Positions 53,031 to 63,979 of a stretch of DNA of 64,000 bases are shown piece by piece. The stretch spans positions 1,539,001-1,603,000 of the forward strand of contig BLAL01000228.1 of the NCBI GenBank assembly GCA_015698045.1. Reading direction: 5' to 3'. The translations under genes and the position numbers were made by a program. The stretch is from Rhizophagus clarus. Taxonomy: Eukaryota > Glomeromycota > Glomeromycetes > Glomerales > Glomeraceae. Below the pieces are notes generated by a model that was not told where the DNA came from, did no database searches, and saw nothing but the letters and a program-made list of their open reading frames with translations. How positions within the stretch are numbered: the first letter of the stretch is position 1; each line of letters opens with the position of its first letter.

Positions 53031-53254
53031 CGAACAATTTTAATCTTTTTTGTCGGCCTTTTTTATTTACCGGTTTAATAGAGTAAGAAGAGTTATCGCG
53101 ATCTTTTTGTTAAAATAATTAAAAAAAAAGCCAAAAAAAACATCTTTTTTTATTAAAAAAAAATGTCGGAAAAATCTTTTTTTTTTTTTTCTAATTTTAT
53201 ATTTAAGTTGCTATCCAGCTTAATGAAAAGGAAACCCGTTGATAAACTCAAAAT

Positions 53255-54035
53255 CCTCGTAAATCTTATTAAACGTTCTTATATAAAATAAGAACCACCA
53301 CCTTTCTACCGGTTTAATTCCAATATTAAAGTCAGTTAATATCTACAAAAAAGAAGAAGCAATTAAGAACGTTAGTATGTGTTCTTTATATAATAATAAC
53401 AAATATCCGCCACCCTAAGTTCATACTTGTCTATAGTTCGAATTTGATACTTACGAAAACAAAGGAAGAACGTTAGTAACGTTCTTATATCAAATATAAA
53501 AAACCCCTCTCTTCTTTCCCGAATTACCTCCAGGAGTGGTTTCAAAAGGTTGTTCCTAACTATAAAAAAAGAGAAAAAAAAAAAAGAATGTTAGTAATGT
53601 TCTTGTATTAAATATAAGAAACACCCATTCTCCCTCTCAAATTACCTTCAGGAGTAGTGCCGAAAAATCGTTCTTAGCTATTAAAAAAAAAAAAAAAAAA
53701 ATTAGTAACTAACATTCATATATCAAGATATAAGAAATACCCTTTCCCCTTCCTTTATAATTACCGCTTCAAAGTGTCCAGTAAACAAGTTCAAGCAGCC
53801 GAAACCTAATAACAAAAATATAATTAATATAATTAGTAATGAACTAGAAATGAAAAACAAAAAAGAAAAAAAGTAAACTTACTGTAAATTCCATGTCTAG
53901 GAGTGCTCTTATCTTTCGAGGTTTTTATTAATTCACTTAACTAAAGGTTTTTAGATTACATCTTTAAAACTTTTATTTCACCTAAGATTAAATTTCCTTC
54001 ATGATATAGACCATGAATCCAAGATTTAATTTTAT
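53255..54035 (-). pseudogene. Kinase-like remnant interrupted by an array of similar intron-like units
   Basis: On the minus strand, segment 53883-53940 spliced to 53765-53805 reads GIYSFGCLNLFTGHFEA, like kinase subdomain IX (IYSFG...TG). 53310-53342 reads ILTDFNIGIKP in a compatible phase, like the later NGLRP block. Upstream, HGLYHEGNLIL (about 54000-54030) recalls the HRD-to-N loop. Between them lie repeated units: donor GTAATT or similar, purine stretch, TTCTTATAT, a near-palindrome around TACTAAC, poly-T, TAG. The core TACTAAC/T (as GTTAGTA or ATTAGTA on the plus strand) is at 53371, 53472, 53590 and 53701, about 101-118 bp apart. Short exon-like pieces lie between (53646-53677, 53528-53559, 53427-53449). 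Some frames contain stops, so a relic is likelier than a working gene. Confidence 0.4.
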
Positions 54036-55132
54036 AAACAGCTCATAAAATTAAACACTCTGAAATAGCAATACACGTATTTAAAAAATTTCGATTCAAA
54101 TTTTATTATTTTTAATCAATAATTAGTAAATAAAATACAATAATTACAATAATAAGTAAGTTAATTTAAAAAGGTGACCTCGTTCGCAGTGCCCAGTTGT
54201 CTATCAAAAATCGGATTCGTAGGTTTAAGCGGGGTTCAGTTTGTTTCCGAAATAACAATAACAACTGGTGGATTCATTTTTGATTTGTTTTGTTTTTAAA
54301 TTAAAAATCTTTGTTCTTTAAGAAATTATTTTTTATCTTTTTTGTTATTTGATATGAAAACGAAATTTAAATCATATTTATACAATCAGAGACAAACGAA
54401 ATTATAAATAATACTAAAATTCCATCGAACGATTTAATCCAATCATTTCATCATCTCGATATCAGATTAATTAAAATGTTTCAGAATTTAAATTAATGCA
54501 TTATATAAAAATGTAAAAATGTCTTTTTCCCGTGACTTAATGATGCAATAAGTAATTGTTTATGTCAATCTTTTTAAGTCGCAAAGGAAAATAAATAGAG
54601 CCTCCGGAAAATTTTCAAAGAACTTAAACCTAAACAGAATATCATTTTGAAACAATCGTGAAAATTCCCCTGAGAGGAAATAAAGTATTGTTATGTAATC
54701 TCTTCAATGATTCTGGATTTTTCACATTATATATTTTTCATAGGAATATTATGAATTAAATGAGGATCGTGAAAGATTTCCGTGACGTGATCCAATAGAA
54801 ACATATTCTGAAATTTTGTTGCAATATAAGAAACGTTTCATTTCCAAAAGAAAAAAAGAAATAAAACAATAACGAAAAATTTTTAAATATGAAAAAAGAA
54901 GGAATTAGTCTATATATGTGTCACAATATATACTATAAATATTTGTCATCAAGTAACACTAATTATTGGTGAAAAAAAATTTTGAAATTAATTTCATCAC
55001 ATTGAACGGACGCAAACTGCAGAATATACGCTAGTATGTATAATATTTCCGTACATCAGTACATGTTTGTAAAGAGTGTTTAAAATATTTGGCTTCGCAA
55101 TAATAAAAGTAAGCATATTATTTTACAGATTA
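54036..55132. other. Intergenic
   Basis: AT-rich, with no gene recognised and no clear repeat. Confidence 0.6.
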
Positions 55133-55258
55133 TTATACATTACAAATTAATTCAATGACTCCCGCTTCTGCTGCTTCTTTTCTAAGTTTTACTTGATATT
55201 CTAACAGTGCCAACTCTCTCTCTTCCAGTTTTAACAGTGCCAACTTTCTCTCTTCAAG
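55133..55258 (-). pseudogene. Coiled-coil C-terminal fragment
   Basis: A 41-codon minus-strand piece ending in a stop reads LEERKLALLKLEEREL and continues into ALLEYQVKLRKEAAEAG. The heptad-rich text is built on a direct repeat of AGTTGGCACTGTTA. It resembles the coiled-coil tails of transposon-linked or Myb/SANT-type proteins. A stop lies immediately upstream in frame, so only the tail survives. Confidence 0.45.
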
Positions 55259-56389
55259 TTAGATGTTTATTCAGCTTTATTAATCGAATTTATGAATAGA
55301 ATTTCAACTCAGATTTCGTTTGTAGTATCATAATGTAATTTATTTTCTTTATAAAAGCTTCTCTTATATGTGGATTTTTGGTCAGACTTTTCATATATTA
55401 ATTGCGTAATAATAAATATTAATTTATTATTGCAAGTATTTTTTACATGGCTTACATTGAAAGGATTCACTGGTTTAGATTGGAAGTTCCATATTTGCAA
55501 TCATATTTTTTTTTTTTTTTTCGTCAATGTGGTAAAGAAAGTAAAGAATGCAACTAATAATATGTAATCGTACACGGAAAAAATTAATTTTTTTTTTGAA
55601 GGTTCGTACTACAGTACTGTACTAATTTATTGTACTCGTAAAATACTTGTTGTAATCTGTAATAACTCGGTACAACGTTAGAATATTATATATAACACAC
55701 GATTTAGTTCCTTCCAGGTGGGTAAAGTACTGTACGTAAGAACTTAGAATATTATTAGAAATTAGTGTACAGTATCTCGCGCTGAGGATGATACGATTAA
55801 AATCTAGCATTTATGTATATCACGTGACTATATTTATTTCTCAGCCGGATATCTTTTTTTAGACGCGTTTTCCTTATTTATTCCAAACCTTTTTTCGTTT
55901 GTTTTTGTTTAATTACTTTTGTTAATATTATTTTTCTTCATAATTTTAAGTTAAGACACTTTAACTTCTGATTATTGGGGTAGGTCTTCCTTTTCAATTT
56001 TTTTTGCTATTACTACATTTCTTTCTTATCACGATACTTTTTTAGTTATTGTTGTGACATTTTCATTATTGTTATGGTTTTTTCTTATGGTCCTTTCTTA
56101 TTTATTTTCGAGTTAAAACTAACTTGAGCTTTATCTAAAAAAAATAATAAAAGAACATCAGTAGTGTACTTAGATAAAAAAGCAAAAAAAACAACGTATA
56201 CCCCTCTAACCTACAATCTCGCCAAATTTCAAGTCCGACCCTAACTCAGTCCGTCAAAAAAAAAAATATAAAACAATTCCCTAATTTATTATTTAATAGT
56301 AGTCTTTTCAAACAAGTTACTAGAATATGTATGTGTCTACCTTTATGTTAATCAATATCAAACATAAATTTTTGAATATTTTAGCAATC
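55259..56389. other. Intergenic
   Basis: No gene. It contains ACAGTACTGTAC palindromes (about 55612 and 55728) and an ATCACGTGA site at 55819-55827. Confidence 0.6.
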
Positions 56390-58306
56390 ATTGTTTTTTA
56401 AATTAGAAATAGCGTTCTGTCCAAATCACTAACTTGCGCATCTTTCATTTCAACGAATACACACTATCAGGAACTGTCCTAATAAGATAATAACACGATT
56501 AAGATATGATGGAATAAAGGTTGATCCTCTAATAACTTCTAAAACATAATGTTTCGATTCAAACTTGTGTTGACTTGGGCATACTCGAATCTAGTTATTC
56601 TGCACGAAATTTGATTGACAAATACTCTTTTAAAGCCAGCAAGTCTAAATTGGAAAGCGCTAGGAACAATTTTTAATTTTAATTTCTCGGCTACTTTCTT
56701 TGCCAATGAAAACGATATTTCCCTATACCATCAGAAAATATATATATATATACCGACTTCTAACAACGTCGGGAATCTCTTTTAATGTCATCCACCAGAT
56801 GCTAGTTGGAATACGAGTAGCATATTTAGCAACATTTTTATTGGTAGAAAATCTCCCATCCAATCTCTCATATCATCAGCGATTAAATCGCGAGTTGGTG
56901 CAAAAAATCAAAAAGAATGATCCCTTCCTTCAATTGGCTAGATGAGAAGATCAAGAATTCGTAGTGTTTATCACCAATCTTAATGTCGTGAACTAACTTT
57001 GCTAGATGCCTCATCTACGAATTGAACGCGCAAGAAATTATCCTTCCTACGATGAAAATGGTGGATAACACGGTTAGATGTTTCCATCGTTGGCGTCGAA
57101 ATGTACATAATAGTAGGAGTAGCAACTACTTTGCACATCATCACGCAATAGGATTGGATATCCTTTCAAGTCAAGTTGAATGACTTCCAAGTGTATCATA
57201 AAGACGTTTTTGTCTTGCATGTGCCAGATAATAGTGAACAACTCGGCAAATGGGTTGTTTATAAAATAAATTTCGACCTAGAACGACTGAGAAATACTCC
57301 TGCAGAAAAGTCTTCATATATTTAAAAAAAAAAAATGAATGAAAAAAACAGGAGGATCAACCTTAATCATAGAAACGTTCAATGTTAGGTTTTGAAGTTC
57401 TTTGTATGATTGAATATAACATCTCCTTTAATTACCTTCACAATTATAACCTTAATGGAGATTTCTTCTTTTTATTAGCTCGGCTAACAACTCGGCCTGC
57501 AATTCATATATTAGAGACGATCTAATGCGGTTGAAGAGACATCTCTTTCTCCTTATTGTTGGAAAAACGTGAATTCAGTTTGCGTTTCCATGAATCATCT
57601 AAAAACCAATTGAATTCGTCTCTGGGTTTTAGCCTATTGTCTAATCAATATTTGGCTGGATATTTGCTCGCTATAGTAATCGATCCACCTGTTCAAGTTG
57701 GAAGTTGATTTTAAGAATATAGAAGGCGAAATTAACGCTGAACTTGACGTTTCGCGACAAGATTAACACCAAATTCAACACATGTTGCCTTTTGACAATT
57801 CATGATAAAATTTATCAAATCGGTATATTTAATTTCAGGGACAAAATTTTTCGGTTGTAAATAAACGTCAATTTCAAGGCATTCTGCTTGAAGCTTGAAA
57901 CTTTAATCACTGTTTGTCTCTTCTTGATCAAAAACATGATAGAGCTATTATCATTTCTTGATATTCCACTTGCAAGATATTTCCATGGAAGCGTATTGGA
58001 TTCCTCCAAAATGGAAAGTTAGGAGCAGGCCAATTGAAAAAAGCAAAACAAAAAAACGCCGACAGTTCATTAGAAATTTCAAATGAAAAGCTGAAAGACA
58101 TAAAGTTAATTATACGAACTTGAAAAATAACATAAACAACACCAGTTGGACGTTCATCTCTTTGGAAATCTCACGTCTTTGTAAATACGGAATTGTTTCT
58201 AAAGAAAAGAATATTAGTAATATTCCCAAAAATTAACAAAAAAATATACCATTACTTTCTGCCAGTTCATATGTGTGAAAGTGTAAAGTCGGGCTATGGT
58301 TTTCTA
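56390..58306 (-). pseudogene. Cellular RNA-dependent RNA polymerase (RNA-silencing type), decayed and truncated
   Basis: Translated on the minus strand, recognisable RdRP blocks appear in order but in shifting frames with stops: ETSNRVIHHF, DNFLRVQFVDE, IGDKHYEFLIFSSSQLKE, DDMRDWMGDF, EIPDVV, FSDGIGK, FQFRLAGFK, LEVIRGSTF and VPDSV. These match the QDE-1/Rrp1-type polymerase that makes double-stranded RNA in fungal silencing. Frame changes are visible (for example at about 56975-56980 and 56720), stops interrupt exons, and the copy ends before the catalytic DxDGD loop, which I do not find. An intron with TACTAAT remains near 58195-58245. The upstream limit is approximate. Confidence 0.8.
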
Positions 58307-59082
58307 AAATAAAAAATATACTTTTTTATAAAATAGGTTGTCTTTTCTTAAATAAAACATTTTTTCTAATGTTCGAAAATATTTAAAATTTTTATTAAAA
58401 AAGATCAACTTTTTAAACAATTTGGATATTCTATATACAATATATCGATACGGCTAAAGTCATATATCGCATAAAATATTCTAAATTTTAAGTGATATTT
58501 TAGCTTTAGTAATTACTAAGAAAATTACTAAGAACTTAAATAAATTATATATAGATTGATCTTAATTAATGTTACACAAGAAATGTATCATTCATAAATA
58601 CTTATGTAGTTGAATCTTATTCAGATTATTCGTTGATGTCAATTCGAAATCTTAATCCCTTTTAAGTAAGTTAAATTTAATTGAAATGTAAATTGATAAT
58701 TTTCTTATCGAACTTTAAAGATCAATGATCCGTAATTCTTGAGAGCATAATTCCATGAACGCTTTCGCTTCGTTATAAATAATTAATATCAAAAATAATC
58801 CTATTTGTTTGTTAAAGGTCTTATAAAATATATTCTAAACACCTTCATCGACATTAATCTAAAGTTAATTTACTACAAATTATAAAAAATTATAATCCAC
58901 TTTATTGTAATGTAAACATGCGTATAAAAATATGATATATATATATAAAGTCCAGTATAACTTAATGTTACCAACTAAAAACATAGAATTCACAAGGAAA
59001 CAAAAACTCCTTATAATAACCTAATATACCGATAAATATAATTATTTTTTGTTGAATAATAATACTTTTGTTCAATGTTAAG
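58307..59082. other. Intergenic
   Basis: AT-rich, with nothing recognised. Confidence 0.6.
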
Positions 59083-59985
59083 CTAGACATGCTTAACTTT
59101 CTTATAAGCCACTGTGCTTGCAATAATTTCTTCATCAAGGTTAAGTCCGTTGAGACTATGTTTACCCAAGTGACTTGAAACTGATATTTCATGGATATTT
59201 TTTGACGCAACTGAAACAACAACTGATGGTAGTCTTTCGCAATTATGATCAGCGAATCTAAGATCTTCCATATAAGTATCCGCGTTCAAGAATTTTTCCT
59301 CACTAGTATCTTCTCCCTTTTCATTATTCTCATAACATTCTAAAGTATCATGATAACCATTATTATTGTTATCATGGCTGTTATTTGTGATAACATAAAT
59401 TTCCTGCGAAAATTCTTCATCATCATCGTAAATCTTATCGTTCCCTGATAATTCCTCATCTTCTTCATAAATATCATCTAAAAATTCCTCCTCATCATCA
59501 TAATCTGGATTGATTTCGTCTGTAGTCTCGTAATCAAAATTTCGAGTATTTTTTTTATCATCTCGCGTCTTGTATCCATTAAAATTATCGAATATAGTTG
59601 GCTTCAAAATATTTAATCTATCATAATCTCTTCTTTGTTTTATATTATTATCCCTAAAGGTATATTCTTGTGTGAAATTAAAAATAATAATAACCGTTAA
59701 AAGAACTCTCTTTAAATACCATTTTTTTAAAAAAAAAACCATAAATGAATCAATCAATAAATAAATGTTTAAAGAATTTTTACCTCTTTCTGAATTTATG
59801 ATACTCATGGCAAGGTTAGATAGATTAGATACCAACAAATACTTTCTTAATCCTGGACTTTCAAAATCTTTATTATCCATGAAACTAAATTTTTCAAGTT
59901 TTCTTTCGCAGATATCTAGGATTTTTTTTCCTTCAATAATCTCATCTATTTTTTCTTTATAAGTTTTGTTTGTTAAAAAAGTCAT
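59083..59985 (-). CDS. Acidic protein of unknown function
   Basis: The frame is open from 59985 to 59083 (300 codons unspliced). A good intron (59667-59783, GTAAAA...CACAAG) joins SER to EYTFRD in phase and would give 261 residues. The intron reading is preferred because it removes a low-complexity hydrophobic stretch typical of AT-rich introns here. The protein has a charged N-terminal helix region (KIDEIIEGKKILDICERKLE), then a very acidic middle (YDDEEEFLDDIYEEDEELSG) and a C-terminus rich in Ser and Val. No domain is recognised. If unspliced, it would carry one membrane span. Confidence 0.7.
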   Translation of the reverse strand: MTFLTNKTYKEKIDEIIEGKKILDICERKLEKFSFMDNKDFESPGLRKYLLVSNLSNLAMSIINSERGKNSLNIYLLIDSFMVFFLKKWYLKRVLLTVIIIFNFTQEYTFRDNNIKQRRDYDRLNILKPTIFDNFNGYKTRDDKKNTRNFDYETTDEINPDYDDEEEFLDDIYEEDEELSGNDKIYDDDEEFSQEIYVITNNSHDNNNNGYHDTLECYENNEKGEDTSEEKFLNADTYMEDLRFADHNCERLPSVVVSVASKNIHEISVSSHLGKHSLNGLNLDEEIIASTVAYKKVKHV

Positions 59986-60510
59986 TTTTTATGATATGTG
60001 TTTAAAGGAAAGTTAGTTAAATGAGAAAAGGGATAATAATAATTTTTTTTTTGTTATCACAAATTATTTTTTTTTAAAAAAATCGTTGTGGGAAGAAACG
60101 AAGAAAATAGTCGAACAACGTTGTTAAAAATTGTTGCGTCAACCTTTATATAATATATCATTATGTCATCGAGTTCTTTTACCAGATTTGGTAAAATTTA
60201 TATTCGTGTAACAACAAGGTTTTATACGTGTTATTATAATCCTCTCTTCTTAACATTTCGGATGACATCAGAGCTCAGTTACATTGTTACAATGACGATA
60301 TATAAAAACATACTTATCATGAGTAATATTTTATTATACTTAAGATAAACGTTACAAATATTATGTATCTTTGCCCTACTAAAATTACATCATCCAAACG
60401 TGTAATTGTAAAATTAAGCTATTTTAATTATTTATTTATATTTATGCTATATGAAGATATTGCAACAAAACATACTAAACCAAAATGAATCAATTAATCT
60501 GTTTTTTTAC
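59986..60510. other. Upstream region of the acidic gene
   Basis: This separates the start of 59083-59985 from the 3' end of the kinase gene. A TATA-like TTTATATAATATAT lies at about 60145-60160. A short open frame at 60163-60348 has no support. Confidence 0.6.
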
Positions 60511-62174
60511 TTAAGATTCGTTCGTACTTTCTACTTCAATCTTATCTAAATTTTTTAAATTAAATATATGATTAGCATACAGTATATAACATTAAGAATA
60601 ATCATTATAATATTAATAATATACCTTGACTTTGTTCTTTAATAGTATCGTAAATAAAGTTTTCAATTAAATTAACATCAGAAACTGTAAAAAATTGAAG
60701 ATTTAAAATTAATTGATTAAATAAATGCAAAATAAAATAATGAAAAAAAATATAATAATATTTACATTCAGTATTTTCAACTTGAACTCCTAAAGAATTT
60801 TTTGAATTAGGAAGATCACGAAAATTCATATAACGACTTTTATAAACTGCTTCAGGATGTGATGTAACCTCATTGGAAGAGTATTCTTGTGAAGCAATTG
60901 CGTCTGCATTAGAAAATTCTTTTACAATTTCTGATTCTGATCCTCCATTCATAAATTCTAAATTCCATTGAAATATTACTTTCAATATTTCCCTACTAGA
61001 AGGTCTTTTCTCTGGATCAGAATCAAGACATTTATTAACTAAATCGATATAACATTTTGGAGTTCCTTTGATAACTTTTGGTCTTAAACCATTACAAATT
61101 GCTAATGCAAGATTTTCATCATGTGACATATTTCCATAAGGTGGTTTTCCAGTAGACATTTCTACCATAATAATACCAAAACTATAAATATCACATGCTT
61201 TTGTATATGGTTTACCATTCAATATTTCTGGTGCTACATAGGGTAATATTCCACATACATTTGTAGAATTATTTGTATTATATATTGATTGTGAAAGTCC
61301 TAAATCCGAAATTATCGCGCCACTCAAATCATCTACATCAAGTTTATACATAAGTATATTTCCACTATGTAAATCTTTATGAATATAATTTAGTTCATGG
61401 ATGTTCCCAAGAGCATCTATAATATACCATAAATCTCGTAATTTTTCCTCCCATTTAAAAGATAAAAAATTTTTTTTAAGATAATCTCTTAAATTTCCAT
61501 TTGATGCGTACATCATTACCATAAAAGATTCGTCTGTTTCAGGATTTCTTGTTATTCCGTATAATTTTTGTATAACACAACCCAAACATTCAACATGTAC
61601 TTTTATCTAACATATAAAGATAGATAAATATATAAAATCAATCAAATTTATAATTAAAAAGTTGATAGTTTACCTCATCAGCAAATGCTCCGACTGTAAT
61701 TTTCGAATTCTTAAATTTTTTAAGCGCAACTATTTGAGGTCCAGTACGACGTTTTTTAGATGAATAATCAGGAATTCCATCCAACCAAGTGGCAGAATAA
61801 ATTTCAGCAAAACCACCTTCTCCAATAGGTTTAATATCTTTTAATCTATCAAAAGGTATCCATTCTGTATTATTACCATAATCTCTTGTTTTAAATTGAG
61901 CTTCATGTATTAATTTATCAATTACTGAATTTCCACTTGTTTTCCCTTCCTTTAAAAATCGACCTGGATCACATTTATTGCACCATGCCCAACCTGTATT
62001 AATTTCTTTACATTCAGGGCATACTCCATTTAACATAATCAGTTCTCTCAATTTTTTAGAAAAAATAGCTTTTAATATAATTTTTAGTTTAAGCTTTTTA
62101 ATAAATTCCATTTGATATAAAATTTTTAAAGAACCGGAAAGAGTTTGTGGAAAAAATGTGAAACAAAACTGCAT
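60511..62174 (-). CDS. Tyrosine-kinase-like protein kinase with zinc-ribbon-like N-terminus
   Basis: Four exons (61674-62174, 60766-61606, 60625-60684, 60511-60545) encode 478 residues from the first in-frame ATG; a second ATG at 62111 would remove 21 residues. Residues 52-68 form C-x2-C-x9-C-x2-C. The kinase domain has GEGGFAEIY (118-126), VALKKF (K152), HKDLHSGNIL (D245, N250), SDLGLS (D268, with DLG in place of DFG), YVAPEIL, DIYSFGIIMVEMSTGKPPYG and DPEKRPSSREI. All catalytic residues are present, so activity is likely. The C-terminal about 100 residues are Ser-rich and unstructured. This type is hugely expanded in Rhizophagus (general knowledge); the substrate is unknown. Confidence 0.94.
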
Positions 62175-62815
62175 AATAAATTTGTTCAACGTAGTACATT
62201 ACTCGATGTATGATTGATTTGCTACGCCACATTTCAAGATAAATGCTAGAGTAGATTACAGTCAGTTGATAACGGCATCACTTTCTAGATATTTGTTCCC
62301 ATTTTATCAGACGATGAAGTTAACCATTTCTAGTTCTTTGCCGGTCAAAGTATTCTTTTCAATATTCATAATGAATCGACGAATATTTTCTTTATCTCGT
62401 CATTATATAAATATTCATTATTTGTACATGTTATATTTATAGAGTATTTCTTTCTAGTGACAAGGCTGATTTTCTCGTGGTTTTTTTACTAGGTGCATTT
62501 TAAATAGACTTTAAAAATTATTGGTTAAAAGTGAAAACTTTCTACTCATGAACTATGATTCTTCACAAATGGATTAAGTGACATAATAAATGAATAAATA
62601 AATAAAAATAAGAGTATAAATCTTTAATTTGGTATATTTTACTAAAGAAAACCTTAATTTAAAACATAATTGCAAATGTAGAAGTTAAACATTAGACAAA
62701 AAAATAAAAAAATTAATAGTAATACAGATATATTAATGATATTTTTATTCCTCCTAAATCATCTTCCTATTCTTATCCTATCCAAACAAAATTCTATGTT
62801 AAAATCGATTATGCC
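62175..62815. other. Upstream of the kinase gene
   Basis: AT-rich promoter-side sequence, no gene recognised. Confidence 0.6.
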
Positions 62816-63345
62816 GATCACGTGCACGGTCAGCACTACATTTTTTAAAGGGAAGGCATGACGAATTATGTCAACACTAAGAAGTCACCAGAGGTTGCTT
62901 TATTTATTGTACGTACGAATAGACATACAAAAAGTTACTACTTATTACAGGATCCTAAATGTTATTATCTGGTCGAAACCTGGCGCAACCTTAAGAAAAA
63001 CGAGACTTCACAGTGGAAGCAAACGCACTGAGGATAGGGGGAAAAAGGAAAGAATGTATTACAAATTTAATCCCGGCTTTTAGAACGAGAACCGTACATC
63101 CACCTGCACCGTTCGTTGACGGAGGATTATCGACCCATCTCTTCACCTTGGACCCCCAAAAAAATGTGTAAATTATCCAAAGACTTCTCCCTTGCCTTCC
63201 CGTTACTAAAAAAAAGAAAAAGAAATCCATGGTACGAGGCCGGTACAAGTTCAGGAAATATCGTATTCACTCTGAAGAGAGTATTGAGTAAAGATCGCGA
63301 GTTCCTCTTTTGGAGATTGGAACATTTAAAAGTTAATTCATAATC
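62816..63345. other. GC-richer island of unknown origin
   Basis: Base composition shifts sharply: fewer homopolymers, and several overlapping open frames on both strands (62868-63083 +, 63116-63343 +, 62991-63248 -), none recognised. The flanks are ordinary AT-rich DNA and ATCACGTGCA lies at its left edge. Organelle-derived or transposon-derived DNA is possible; neither is shown. Confidence 0.4.
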
Positions 63346-63769
63346 TAAACGATTTACACCAGATTATTTTTTAACAATTAATAATATATCGATATTTCTG
63401 CATTTAATAATATTAGAAACGTAATAAATTTTACACGAAAGATAATTGCATTTGTATTAATTAAATTACAAACTGATTTTATCTATATAAAAACAAAGTT
63501 TAAAATAACGTTTGAGAGTATTTAAAAACTAGCTAATTATAAGCTAAATATTTTATACTGAAAACTTATAATACTCTGGGCGGCCGTATTTCAATTGTTT
63601 TAATTCTACACTATGTACTGTATATCAGATATGTATGTAGATAGTATTGAATAAGACTTGTTCTACTATAAATAAGAAATAATAAAAAAAAAGCTATTAA
63701 TCTTTATTCATTTGTATCATTAAAATAATGTATAGCTTTAAATAAAATATAACTAATTTTAAAAATTTA
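63346..63769. other. 3' flank of the gene at the right edge
   Basis: AT-rich, with no gene apart from an out-of-frame continuation of the next exon down to 63697. Confidence 0.6.
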
Positions 63770-63979
63770 TTATGCTGTAAAATCAACAACGAGACTTTTT
63801 GAAAAAGAATTAAGTAATTGAGATTTATTAATGGCTTGTGAATGAGTAGTAGCACTTTATCAAGGTTTGATCTTCTGTATTCTTCTGCTGCTTCGAATGG
63901 TCTTTCAATCTCATAATGCTGCTGTTCTTTTTTAATCTTCATATTACGTTTAAAATCTGATTCATTATCTTTATATGAT
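63770..63979 (-). CDS. Last exon of a gene running off the window, apparent 1-base frameshift
   Basis: After a TTTATAG acceptor the exon reads SYKDNESDFKRN and then IERPFEAAEEYRRSNLDK, a tail I associate with Rhizophagus kinase or Sel1-type proteins (FEEA-x-YRK...THPQAIYTSRLLNPF). The expected continuation THSQAINKSQLLNSFSKSL, ending VDFTA and a stop at 63770, lies in a different frame. The two frames join if one A is missing in the GATAAAGTGC stretch at about 63854-63860. Either the gene is damaged or the base call is wrong. In the uncorrected frame the exon runs on to a stop at 63697. Confidence 0.6.

Noticed and set aside
56700..56945. Plus-strand 81-residue frame
   Set aside because: It is antisense to the RdRP relic, whose motifs read clearly on the minus strand.
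57815..58009. Minus-strand 64-residue frame taken as a separate gene
   Set aside because: It is one surviving frame segment of the RdRP pseudogene.
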